Shown: piece after piece, positions 18,338 through 26,452 of the stretch
Position numbering within the stretch: position 1 is the stretch's first letter
How the letters are laid out: each line of letters opens with the position of its first letter
Assembly: GCF_947498805.1 (NCBI RefSeq)
Contig: NZ_CANMLT010000005.1
Location: forward strand, 404,396 to 468,395
Length of the DNA: 64,000 nucleotides
Reading direction: 5' to 3'
Source: an uncultured Tenacibaculum sp.
GTDB taxonomy: Bacteria; Bacteroidota; Bacteroidia; Flavobacteriales; Flavobacteriaceae
Notes under the pieces: model-generated
What the model was told of the DNA's origin: nothing
The model's database searches: none
What the model saw: the letters and a program-made list of their open reading frames with translations, nothing else
Translations under genes and position numbers: made by a program

Positions 18338-18349
18338 GCAATTCAAGGT

Positions 18350-19579
18350 TTATTTTATCTCTTCAACCAACATTCCAATTTTCTTCATATCGTTCCAGAA
18401 ACTTCTATATGATTTAGTTACCACCATTGCTTCTGAAATTTGAACAGGAACTTTTAATGCTAAAGGAGCAAAAGCCATCGCCATTCTATGGTCTTGATAT
18501 GTTTTTACTGTAACATTTTTTGCTATTTCTTTGGAAGGTTTTAAATGCAACGTCTCATTCGTTACTTCTATCTCAGCTCCAAATTTTGTTAGCTCTTCTT
18601 TTAATGCTTCTAATCGGTCTGTTTCTTTAATTTTTAATGTGTGTAACCCTTCTAAGTCACAACCAACCTCCAAACCAAAACAAGTTACAGCAATTGTTTG
18701 TGCAATATCCGGAGCATTTTTTAAATCTATATTTAAAACATCTTTATTTGTCTCTTTTTCTTTTTTAAGGACAATAGAATGCTCTTTGAAATTGGTAGTT
18801 ACTCCAAAATGTTTATAAATTTCACTTAAACAACTATCTCCTTGTAGACTGTTTTGTTTGTATGCAGTTAAAGTTATTTCAGACCCTAATTCGCTTAAAG
18901 CTACTAATGAGTAAAAATATGATGCTGAACTCCAATCAGATTCTACAACAACCTCCTTCGACGCTAATTCCTCCTTATAAAAAACAGTAATAATGTTATC
19001 TTTAAAAGTAGTTGAAATACCTAGTTCATTTAGCAAACTCAACGTCATGTTTACATAAGGTACAGAAGTTACTTTTCCTATAAGCTCTATTTCCAATCCG
19101 TTTTCTAAACTTGATGCAATTAGGGCTAAGGCAGATATGTATTGACTACTTACATTACCGTCAATTTGAACTTTATTCTTTTCAAACTTTTGCCCAGTAA
19201 TTTTAAGTGGTGGATATCCTTCTTTTGCAACATACTCTATTTTAGCACCTAAACTCCTCAAAGCATCTACTAAAATTCCGATGGGTCTGTTTTGCATTCT
19301 TTCGGAACCTGTAAGTATCACTTCTCTTCCTTCTAAACAAGCAAAATAGGCTGTTAAAAAACGCATTGCCGTACCTGCATGCCCAATATTAACAGTTTCT
19401 TTTTGTGATGTTAATGCTTCTAATAAATGATTAGAGTCATCCGAATCAGATAGATTCTCAATCTTTAAATTATCATATAGTTTCTGTAAAATCAATAACC
19501 TGTTTGATTCGCTCTTTGAACCTGAAATGATAATACTTTCGTTTAAACTTTTGCTTTGAGTCGTTAATTGTAAATTCAC
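18350..19579 (-). CDS. aroA: 3-phosphoshikimate 1-carboxyvinyltransferase (EPSP synthase)
   Basis: Joins phosphoenolpyruvate to shikimate-3-phosphate in aromatic amino acid synthesis. Motifs: substrate-binding SGSKSESNRLLIL (19-31), GHAGTAMRFLTAYFA with RMQNRPIG (phosphoenolpyruvate and phosphate contacts), and IKETDRLEALKEEL near the C-terminus with the following DHRMAMAFAPLAL. Length is 409 residues; the enzyme is usually 410-440, so slightly short. The start codon is GTG (19579-19577). The rfb genes lie 50 bases upstream on the same strand; a 7-bp inverted repeat (CACCTTA 19577-19583, TAAGGTG 19619-19625) spans that gap and overlaps the start. Confidence 0.95.
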   Translation of the reverse strand: MNLQLTTQSKSLNESIIISGSKSESNRLLILQKLYDNLKIENLSDSDDSNHLLEALTSQKETVNIGHAGTAMRFLTAYFACLEGREVILTGSERMQNRPIGILVDALRSLGAKIEYVAKEGYPPLKITGQKFEKNKVQIDGNVSSQYISALALIASSLENGLEIELIGKVTSVPYVNMTLSLLNELGISTTFKDNIITVFYKEELASKEVVVESDWSSASYFYSLVALSELGSEITLTAYKQNSLQGDSCLSEIYKHFGVTTNFKEHSIVLKKEKETNKDVLNIDLKNAPDIAQTIAVTCFGLEVGCDLEGLHTLKIKETDRLEALKEELTKFGAEIEVTNETLHLKPSKEIAKNVTVKTYQDHRMAMAFAPLALKVPVQISEAMVVTKSYRSFWNDMKKIGMLVEEIK

Positions 19580-19629
19580 CTTAAAACGTTTTCTATGTTA
19601 GCTTACATTATAAGGCGCTAAGGTGGGAA

Positions 19630-20682
19630 TTATTTTTTAGAAGCAAAAGTTTTATAGTAGTCTTTATAACTACCATCAGTTATTTTTTCTAACCAAGTTT
19701 GATTTTCTAAATACCAACGAACCGTTTGTTCTATTCCTTTATCAAAACTCATGGAAGGTTTCCAATTTAAATCTCTTTCTATTTTAGAAGTATCAATAGC
19801 ATATCTAAAATCATGACCAGCTCTATCAGTAACATAGGTTATTAAACTTTTAGATACTCCCTTTTCTCTTTCTAAAAGGGTATCGGTTATTTCAATTAGC
19901 TTCTCAACAATTTCAATATTTGTTCTTTCACTTATTCCTCCAACATTATATGTTTCGTTTACTTTTCCTCTATGAAAAATGGTATCAATAGCACTTGCAT
20001 GATCTTCAACATATAACCAATCTCTCACATTTTGCCCATTCCCATAAACTGGAATTGGTTTATTCTCACAAATATTGTGAATACAAAGAGGTATTAATTT
20101 TTCCGGAAATTGATTGGGTCCATAGTTATTTGAACAATTTGATATTACAATGGGTAAACCATAGGTATTAGCAAATGCTCTTACAAAGTGATCTGATGAT
20201 GCTTTTGATGCTGAATATGGTGATTTTGGATTATAGGATGTTGCTTCTGTAAAAAAGCCTTCTGAGCTTAAACTTCCATATACCTCATCAGTTGAAACAT
20301 GATAAAACAACTTTTTACTAAAATCTTCTTTCCAATAGTTTTTTGCCGTTTCTAATAGATTTAATGTTCCAAAAACATTGGTCTTTACAAATGAAAACGG
20401 ATCAGAAATTGATCGATCTACATGAGATTCAGCTGCTAGGTTGATTACACTATCTATCTCATATTTTTGAAAAATTTCATGTACCAAAACTTCATCACAA
20501 ATATCTCCTTTTACAAAAGTGTAATTAGATGCGGATTCTAAGTCTTCTAAATTATATAAATTACCTGCATAGGTTAACGCATCTAAATTTATAATATGAT
20601 AATTTGGATATTTTTTTACAAATAATCGAACAACATGTGAACCTATAAATCCAGCTCCCCCAGTGATTAAAACATTTCTCAT
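19630..20682 (-). CDS. rfbB: dTDP-glucose 4,6-dehydratase
   Basis: Second step of dTDP-deoxysugar synthesis: dTDP-glucose to dTDP-4-keto-6-deoxyglucose. Short-chain dehydrogenase fold with the NAD motif TGGAGFIGSH (7-16), the dehydratase signature T131-D132-E133 (STDEVYG) and Y156-xxx-K160 (YSASK). Length 350 residues is normal. Last of the rfbA-rfbC-rfbB unit, 38 bases after rfbC. No rfbD follows, so whether the end product is dTDP-rhamnose cannot be decided from this window. Confidence 0.96.
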   Translation of the reverse strand: MRNVLITGGAGFIGSHVVRLFVKKYPNYHIINLDALTYAGNLYNLEDLESASNYTFVKGDICDEVLVHEIFQKYEIDSVINLAAESHVDRSISDPFSFVKTNVFGTLNLLETAKNYWKEDFSKKLFYHVSTDEVYGSLSSEGFFTEATSYNPKSPYSASKASSDHFVRAFANTYGLPIVISNCSNNYGPNQFPEKLIPLCIHNICENKPIPVYGNGQNVRDWLYVEDHASAIDTIFHRGKVNETYNVGGISERTNIEIVEKLIEITDTLLEREKGVSKSLITYVTDRAGHDFRYAIDTSKIERDLNWKPSMSFDKGIEQTVRWYLENQTWLEKITDGSYKDYYKTFASKK

Positions 20683-20720
20683 TAAGAACTATCAGTTTCT
20701 TTTAAATTTCTTCAAATTTA

Positions 20721-21275
20721 CTAATAAATAAATGGAGTTTCTAATGCTTCAAATGCTTCCAATGCTTTGTCTTTTTCTGAAAGAATCACTTCTTCAATAT
20801 TAGTTTGCCAATCTATTCTTAACAATCTATCATTCCATATAATCCCCGAATCAAATTCTGGAGCATAATAATTATCTACTTTATAAGCGAAAATGGCTTC
20901 TTCAGAAAGAACGGCATAACCATGTGCACAACCTCTAGGTACAAATACTTGCTTTTTATTTTCTTCTGATAGTTCTATAGTAATATGCTCTCCATAAGTT
21001 GGAGAATTCTTTCTTACATCAACAATAACATCTAACACTTTTCCTTGTATACAACGTACTAATTTTGCTTGTGCATATGGTGGTTTTTGAAAATGCAATC
21101 CTCTTAAGACTCCTTTTACAGATTTAGATTCATTATCTTGAACAAATTGAACTTCACCAATATTCTTTTCAAATTCTTGTTGATTAAAAGATTCAAAAAA
21201 GTAACCTCTATCATCATTAAAAACTCGAGGCTCAATTACTATAACTTCTGGAATTTTTGTTTTTATAAACTGCAT
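20721..21275 (-). CDS. rfbC: dTDP-4-dehydrorhamnose 3,5-epimerase
   Basis: Cupin-fold epimerase, 184 residues as usual. The catalytic His61 lies in GVLRGLHFQKPPYAQAK. The block FVPRGCAHGYAVLSEEAIFAYKVD and the later tyrosine-containing NYYAPEFDSGIIWND are the substrate pocket. It shares one base with the rfbA stop, so the two are translationally coupled. Confidence 0.96.
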   Translation of the reverse strand: MQFIKTKIPEVIVIEPRVFNDDRGYFFESFNQQEFEKNIGEVQFVQDNESKSVKGVLRGLHFQKPPYAQAKLVRCIQGKVLDVIVDVRKNSPTYGEHITIELSEENKKQVFVPRGCAHGYAVLSEEAIFAYKVDNYYAPEFDSGIIWNDRLLRIDWQTNIEEVILSEKDKALEAFEALETPFIY

Positions 21276-22150
21276 TATACTTTTATCAAGTTTAAAAGGT
21301 ACTGACCATAGCTACTCTTTTTCAAAGGCTCTGCTAGTTTTTTTACCTGTTCCTTTGAAATATACCCCATGTATAAAGCTATCTCTTCTAAACAAGCCAC
21401 TTTTAACCCTTGTCTTTTTTCTATAGTTTCTATAAACTGACTTGCTTCTAACAAAGAATCATGTGTTCCAGTATCTAACCAGGCAAAACCACGTCCCATT
21501 AACTCAACCTTCAATTGTTCTTTTTCTAAATAATATTGATTTACCGATGTAATCTCTAGTTCTCCTCTTTCTGACGGTTTTACATCTTTTGCTACATCAA
21601 TTACAGTATTAGGATAAAAGTACAATCCTACTACAGCATAATTAGATTTAGGCTCTTTAGGTTTTTCAATAATAGATTTTGCATTTCCATTAGCATCAAA
21701 ATCAACTACTCCATAACGCTCTGCATCTTTAACATAATACCCAAATACAGTAGCCTTATTTTGCTTCTTTACATTATTAATTGCCGACTTCAACATTTCG
21801 GGAAGTCCATGACCATAAAAAATATTGTCTCCTAAAACCATACAAACATCATCATTCCCAATAAACTCTTCTCCTATAATAAAAGCTTGTGCTAATCCAT
21901 CTGGAGAAGGTTGTTCCGCATATATTATACTAAGGCCTAAATCACTTCCATTCCCAAGTAATTTTTGAAAATTTGGCAAATCATCTGGAGTAGAGATAAT
22001 CAAAATTTCTTTTATCCCTGCAAGCATTAATACTGACAAAGGATAATAAATCATTGGTTTATCATAAATCGGCAATAGCTGTTTTGATACCCCTTTAGTT
22101 ATGGGATATAATCGAGTTCCCGATCCGCCTGCTAAGATTATTCCTTTCAT
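21275..22150 (-). CDS. rfbA: Glucose-1-phosphate thymidylyltransferase
   Basis: Makes dTDP-glucose from dTTP and glucose-1-phosphate, the entry to dTDP-deoxysugars. Nucleotide-binding signature [11 protein letters not shown] (8-18), then [17 protein letters not shown], the metal-binding aspartate region [17 protein letters not shown], and [15 protein letters not shown]. The 291-residue length fits the RmlA type. First gene of rfbACB; a strong terminator lies just upstream, so a separate promoter must exist. The only candidate box, TAGTTTTT near 22156-22163, has one mismatch. Confidence 0.97.
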   Translation of the reverse strand: MKGIILAGGSGTRLYPITKGVSKQLLPIYDKPMIYYPLSVLMLAGIKEILIISTPDDLPNFQKLLGNGSDLGLSIIYAEQPSPDGLAQAFIIGEEFIGNDDVCMVLGDNIFYGHGLPEMLKSAINNVKKQNKATVFGYYVKDAERYGVVDFDANGNAKSIIEKPKEPKSNYAVVGLYFYPNTVIDVAKDVKPSERGELEITSVNQYYLEKEQLKVELMGRGFAWLDTGTHDSLLEASQFIETIEKRQGLKVACLEEIALYMGYISKEQVKKLAEPLKKSSYGQYLLNLIKV

Positions 22151-22176
22151 TTGTTAAAAACTATAAAAGCTAAATT

Positions 22177-22206
22177 AAAAAAATAAGCTCAGAAAATTTT
22201 CTGAGC
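22177..22206 (-). terminator. Terminator between the sugar transferase gene and rfbA
   Basis: A perfect 20-bp palindrome (22187-22206, GCTCAGAAAATTTTCTGAGC) is followed on the minus strand by TTA and a run of seven T (22183-22177). It ends the long polysaccharide transcript and separates it from rfbACB. Confidence 0.88.
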
Positions 22207-22216
22207 CTATTTTCAT

Positions 22217-22768
22217 TTATTCTTTAATTCTATCTCCCGATCCTTTTCCTCCTACGGTTGCAAAGATATATTGAAAGTATTTCTTTATTGTTAAAGACTT
22301 TAGCATCTCAGCATCTACCTCAGCTAACTTTTTTGGAGTTGACATATCAATTTCATTAATTTGAGCTAAACCAGTAATCCCTGGTAAGAAATCATAAACT
22401 CCTTTTTTACTTCTCTCTTCTATTAGTTCCTCTTGATTAAAAAGATTTGGTCTTGGACCAACTAAACTCATATCACCTTTTAAAACATTAATCAGTTGCG
22501 GTAATTCATCTAGTTTTGACTTTCTTAAAAAAGCCCCCAATTTTGTTACAGAACTACTGTTTGCTAAATGTGTTGCCACCGATTTTGTATTTACCCCCAT
22601 TGTTCTGAACTTAAGTAATGTAAATGGTTTTTTATTTTTACCTACTCGTTCTTGTTTAAAAATTGGTGACCCTGTATCAAATAATCCTAAGATGTATACG
22701 ATTAAACCCAATGGCCATAAAACCAAAATTCCAAAAAAAGAAAAAATGAAATCAAAAAAACGTGTCAT
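22217..22768 (-). CDS. Initiating sugar transferase (polyprenyl-phosphate hexose-1-phosphate transferase)
   Basis: Moves a sugar-1-phosphate from a nucleotide sugar onto undecaprenyl phosphate, the first membrane step of the repeat unit. At 183 residues it has only the catalytic core with one N-terminal hydrophobic segment (about 5-29), as in PglC-type enzymes; the larger WbaP/WcaJ membrane domain is missing. Core motifs: KQERVGKNKKPFTLLKFRTM (38-57) and LDELPQLINVLKGDMSLVGP (86-105). The substrate sugar is unknown; with the upstream epimerase an N-acetylated 6-deoxy or 4-epimerised sugar is plausible. Last gene before the terminator. Confidence 0.93.
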   Translation of the reverse strand: MTRFFDFIFSFFGILVLWPLGLIVYILGLFDTGSPIFKQERVGKNKKPFTLLKFRTMGVNTKSVATHLANSSSVTKLGAFLRKSKLDELPQLINVLKGDMSLVGPRPNLFNQEELIEERSKKGVYDFLPGITGLAQINEIDMSTPKKLAEVDAEMLKSLTIKKYFQYIFATVGGKGSGDRIKE

Positions 22769-22771
22769 ATA

Positions 22772-23701
22772 TTATATATTAAAACTTTTTATAGTCAACT
22801 GTATCCCTTCTTCAACAGCTAAAGGCATTTTTTTTCCGATAGCTTGCTTAATTTTCTTGTTAGAAACTACATAATTACTAGTTAATTTGTGTATTTTCTC
22901 TGTACTTATTGGAAAAGGGATTATATTTCCAATTTTACCTAATAAATTGATAACGAATTTAGGAGTATTAACGATTAACACTTTTTTATTTATAGCCTCA
23001 CCTATATTTATTACTAACTCTTTTGTTGAGATTGGTTGATCATCCGCAATGTGATACACTCCCGATACAACATTTTTATTTTTAATTAACCCTTCAATCA
23101 CAAAACATAAATTATTGACAGACAAAAAAGAGCGTTTATTTTCATACCTCCCAAACGGATAAGGTATTCCTTTTGACACAAAACTATATAATAAATTTAA
23201 GTTTCCTTTATTATTAGGTCCATGTATCATACAAGGCCTTAAAATATATACTCTTTTGTTTTTAGGAAGTTTTTTACCTAAAATATACTTTTCAGCCGCT
23301 AATTTTGATTTTCCATATGCAGTTATCGGGTTTGGTTGAGCTTCTTCTGTTAGTACCTTTTCTACTTCATCTGCCACAGCTTTCACGGAACTCATAAATA
23401 TAAAAGTCTCACTCTTACTCTCCAAAAACTTATCAAAAAGTTCTTTTGTTAGCTCAGTATTTGCAATGAAATATTCTTCATCATCTGATACATTTTTTAA
23501 ATCATGTGCTTTCCCTGCTAAATGAATAATTGTACCATACTCCGAAAATAATTTTCCCGACAATTCTCCGTATGAAAAAATACTCCTTGATTTTTCTCTC
23601 GATACTCCGGATATTTCAAACTGACTTTCTAAATATTCCTTCAAGCTTTTTCCTACAAAACCAGATATTCCTGTAATTATAATTTTATTGTTCATCTCCA
23701 A
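22772..23701 (-). CDS. NAD-dependent epimerase/dehydratase (nucleotide sugar or lipid-linked sugar)
   Basis: A 309-residue extended short-chain dehydrogenase. NAD-binding motif GISGFVGKSL (11-20), SSVKA near 104-108, and catalytic Y129-xxx-K133 (AYGKSKLAAEK). The gene order epimerase then initiating transferase is frequent in O-antigen loci (WbpV/WbpL and WbuB neighbourhoods), where the epimerase or reductase makes the first sugar, for example FucNAc or QuiNAc. The exact reaction is not readable. Start ATG 23701 overlaps the glycosyltransferase gene by 17 bases; a second ATG at 23695 is also possible. Confidence 0.88.
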   Translation of the reverse strand: MEMNNKIIITGISGFVGKSLKEYLESQFEISGVSREKSRSIFSYGELSGKLFSEYGTIIHLAGKAHDLKNVSDDEEYFIANTELTKELFDKFLESKSETFIFMSSVKAVADEVEKVLTEEAQPNPITAYGKSKLAAEKYILGKKLPKNKRVYILRPCMIHGPNNKGNLNLLYSFVSKGIPYPFGRYENKRSFLSVNNLCFVIEGLIKNKNVVSGVYHIADDQPISTKELVINIGEAINKKVLIVNTPKFVINLLGKIGNIIPFPISTEKIHKLTSNYVVSNKKIKQAIGKKMPLAVEEGIQLTIKSFNI

Positions 23702-24863
23702 GAGCTATTATAGAGTTTGCCATTTTCTTATTAATCTCTAATCTTGAGAACTTCTCTTTAAAATCCAGTCTGTCAATATTTACGTATGAATATTTTTTAA
23801 TTTTTTCATATAGCTCATCTGAATTAGTTGGCTCAAATAAAATTAAATTTGACATATTTTCCTTAAGGAAAACTTTCGCATATCCATCTACTCCTGCTAT
23901 TATTGGTTTATCAAATGTCCCATATTCAAAAAGCTTGGATGGTAATACCCTTTCAAAGGCCTTATGCTTATTTAAATGTAAAAATAAAAAATCTGCATTT
24001 TGATAATAGTCTATTAACCGATCTCTAGTAACAGGTGGTAATAAATCAACATTATTTATTTTATTAATTTTAAGTTGATCTTCCAATTTATTTTTAGCTC
24101 CACCGTCTCCAATAATCAAAAACCTATGTGTATCAGATAATTTCATAGCAATTTGAGGTATTATTAAATCGAGGCCTTGCCCTTCACCAATATTACCTCC
24201 ATATACAATAGTTTTTTTATCATTACGACTAAAAGTATCTTTTTTCTTTAGTGATAAAAAAAGTTCATCAATCCCGTTAGTAAAGAAAGTATATTTAGCT
24301 TTAGTATATTTTGTAAAGTAACTTTCAAATCCTTTAGAAACTAAGTTTATATGTTCTGCTCTTCCAAACGTATAATTTTCAATAGGTTTTAAAATTAAAT
24401 TCAATCCTAAGTTTAGAACTTTACTTTTATAAAGATCCGTTATAGTTTCTCTAAAAATATCACGAATATCTAAGTACAGCTTTGCTTTTTTCTTTCTTAC
24501 TATTCTTGCCCCCAGAAAAGCTGTAAACAAACGAGATGAAGAAGCATAGACCAAATCATACTCTTTATTTTTTGTGAGTTCTAATGCTTCAAAATAAAAC
24601 TTTTTAAATGATTTTATTTGACCAAGAATCCCACTTCCATGCTCTGGTATTTTAATTCTATTCACAAAAATACCATCACGCACTTTTTCTTTATCCTTAG
24701 CTTCCATTTTAAAAGAATCATACCTATTAGGATGTGTAGTTACAACATCAATAGTATCTTCTTGCTTTAGATGCTTAACTAATTCCTTTAACAAGGAAGT
24801 ATTCCTAAAAGAACCAGCACACAAGTCTGGCTCATAATAAAACGTTAGAAATAATATTTTCAT
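23685..24863 (-). CDS. Glycosyltransferase family 4 (WbuB-like)
   Basis: Two-Rossmann GT-B enzyme, 392 residues. N-terminal MKILFLTFYYEPDLCAGSFRNTSLLKEL and TTHPNRYDSF match the WbuB-like branch. The C-terminal half carries KTIVYGGNIGEGQGLDLII and the donor-site region RVLPSKLFEYGTFDKPIIAG. Cytosolic, probably membrane-associated. Position between the heparinase-fold gene and the epimerase recalls loci in which WbuB-like enzymes add the second sugar to the lipid carrier; the acceptor and donor are not known. Confidence 0.9.
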   Translation of the reverse strand: MKILFLTFYYEPDLCAGSFRNTSLLKELVKHLKQEDTIDVVTTHPNRYDSFKMEAKDKEKVRDGIFVNRIKIPEHGSGILGQIKSFKKFYFEALELTKNKEYDLVYASSSRLFTAFLGARIVRKKKAKLYLDIRDIFRETITDLYKSKVLNLGLNLILKPIENYTFGRAEHINLVSKGFESYFTKYTKAKYTFFTNGIDELFLSLKKKDTFSRNDKKTIVYGGNIGEGQGLDLIIPQIAMKLSDTHRFLIIGDGGAKNKLEDQLKINKINNVDLLPPVTRDRLIDYYQNADFLFLHLNKHKAFERVLPSKLFEYGTFDKPIIAGVDGYAKVFLKENMSNLILFEPTNSDELYEKIKKYSYVNIDRLDFKEKFSRLEINKKMANSIIALGDEQ

Positions 24864-24868
24864 GGTTA

Positions 24869-26452
24869 TTATTTTGCTATTGCTACCTTTAATTTTTCTT
24901 CAAAAATAATTACTATTTTTTTTCCTATAACTGTTTTATTGAAACCTAAACAATAGTAGTAATTTTTTTCTTCTGCTCTTTTTATATCTCCATCTATGGT
25001 TAATCTCAAATGATTTAAGTAGTATTCTTTATCACTAATTTTCTTATACTCTACATCAGGATGAAAATGCAAAATGAATTTTTTATTTAAGGTAGAATTC
25101 CCTAAAACATTATCGTAAATTAACAAAGTCTCCTCATTTATTTGAAAGGTTCTTTCATGAATTATTCCATTTTTTTTATAACCATCATGCTTAGCAGATA
25201 TCAATCCGTCTTCTTCTTTCAAATCAAATATTCTGGCTCTTTTGCCCACTCTAAAACCTCCCCAAACTTCAGTTTGCTCAAGATCAGCTAACTGCACTGT
25301 ATTATGATAATAGGTTCCTCTCTCTTCTTGTCTTAATTGATTTTTCTCATAAGTAGAAACTCCTGGATCAACTATTATTGGCTTATTTTTATTATATAAC
25401 TCGAAACTGAAAGTATCAGAATGCGCATGACCAGGTTGGTACGAAGGTTTTATGTCTCCAACATCCATAAATACCTCAAGTTCTTCTGTTTGAAATTTCC
25501 TGTATCCAGATTCATTCAATCTTGTTTGATTCCAAGATATTCCTGTTTTTTTTGCATATCTGAACAACTCTATTGAAGTAGGGGCTATATCAAATGCACT
25601 ATCGTTAACCATTGGAATATTACCGTTCGTATAAGTAATTGTATCTAACCAAGAAAGCATTTTTGAGGCCTTATCAATTAAAAAAGTTTTTAACTCTTCC
25701 TCATTGTTCCAAGAATTATTCAGTTGAACCAATCGGATACAATCTAATAATTTGTTCAACAATATTTGATGATACATTGGTGATAGTTCAAAATGTGCTC
25801 CATCTCCTAATATCTGTTCTTCAAGTTGCTCCTTTAAAATCTTTTTCGCTTTTTTATAAAAGCTTTTATCGTTAAAATAGTAAGCCCCAAAAAATAAAGA
25901 AAAGCCATTTTCTAATAAATGGTTTCCTAATAAATGATACTCTAAATTGTTTATCAAGAATTGATAATGATTATATAAGGTTTGATTGACTACCTCTTCT
26001 TTTATACTATTCTTAGAAAGAAATTTTATCCAATTTATTCCTCTTAACGAAACCGTATATGGTTCTTTACCGTCTAGTAAGTTCTTATCATTCTTGATAT
26101 AATTAGTTATTAAACTCAGCCCATCTTCTTTCGAGATACCCTCTTGATTTAAAAAATCAAAGTAGTTTAAATTATAAGTCCATAATTTACCAAATGAAGC
26201 ATAATTCCAATCTATTTTTTCTTCAAAACTTTTTGAAACATTTAAAAATTTAAAACTATTTTCTCCTAAAAAGGATTTTCTATTTAAAACTTCATCCTCC
26301 CATTTTAAACCTATTGGTTTCTCAACAAGTCTTTTATCATAATCTTTTTTAGATAAACGATTCCTTACAAAATAGTAAAGCCTGTAATAAATTTGAACAG
26401 GCTTTAAAAACTTTATTGTATTGTATAAAGTTATTATTTTATTTCTATCCAT
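24869..26452 (-). CDS. Heparinase II/III-like (alginate lyase family) protein without signal peptide
   Basis: A 527-residue protein with an N-terminal alpha-alpha toroid and a C-terminal beta-sandwich typical of heparinase II/III-type polysaccharide lyases. Family markers: NHLLENGFSLFFGAYYF near 172, FELSPMYHQILL near 222, GHAHSDTFSFELYNKNKPII near 342 with VDPGVSTY, and YYHNTVQL near 380. The N-terminus (MDRNKIITLYNTIKFLKPVQIYYRL) shows no signal peptide, so it should act in the cytosol. It overlaps the fused oxidoreductase gene by 19 bases. A lyase in a biosynthetic locus may edit lipid-linked intermediates; that is inference. Confidence 0.87.
   Translation of the reverse strand: MDRNKIITLYNTIKFLKPVQIYYRLYYFVRNRLSKKDYDKRLVEKPIGLKWEDEVLNRKSFLGENSFKFLNVSKSFEEKIDWNYASFGKLWTYNLNYFDFLNQEGISKEDGLSLITNYIKNDKNLLDGKEPYTVSLRGINWIKFLSKNSIKEEVVNQTLYNHYQFLINNLEYHLLGNHLLENGFSLFFGAYYFNDKSFYKKAKKILKEQLEEQILGDGAHFELSPMYHQILLNKLLDCIRLVQLNNSWNNEEELKTFLIDKASKMLSWLDTITYTNGNIPMVNDSAFDIAPTSIELFRYAKKTGISWNQTRLNESGYRKFQTEELEVFMDVGDIKPSYQPGHAHSDTFSFELYNKNKPIIVDPGVSTYEKNQLRQEERGTYYHNTVQLADLEQTEVWGGFRVGKRARIFDLKEEDGLISAKHDGYKKNGIIHERTFQINEETLLIYDNVLGNSTLNKKFILHFHPDVEYKKISDKEYYLNHLRLTIDGDIKRAEEKNYYYCLGFNKTVIGKKIVIIFEEKLKVAIAK

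Noticed and set aside
19583..19593. AAAACGTTTTC near the aroA start as another operator copy
   Set aside because: Not symmetrical beyond 10 bases and located at the start of an unrelated biosynthetic gene; likely chance in AT-rich DNA.
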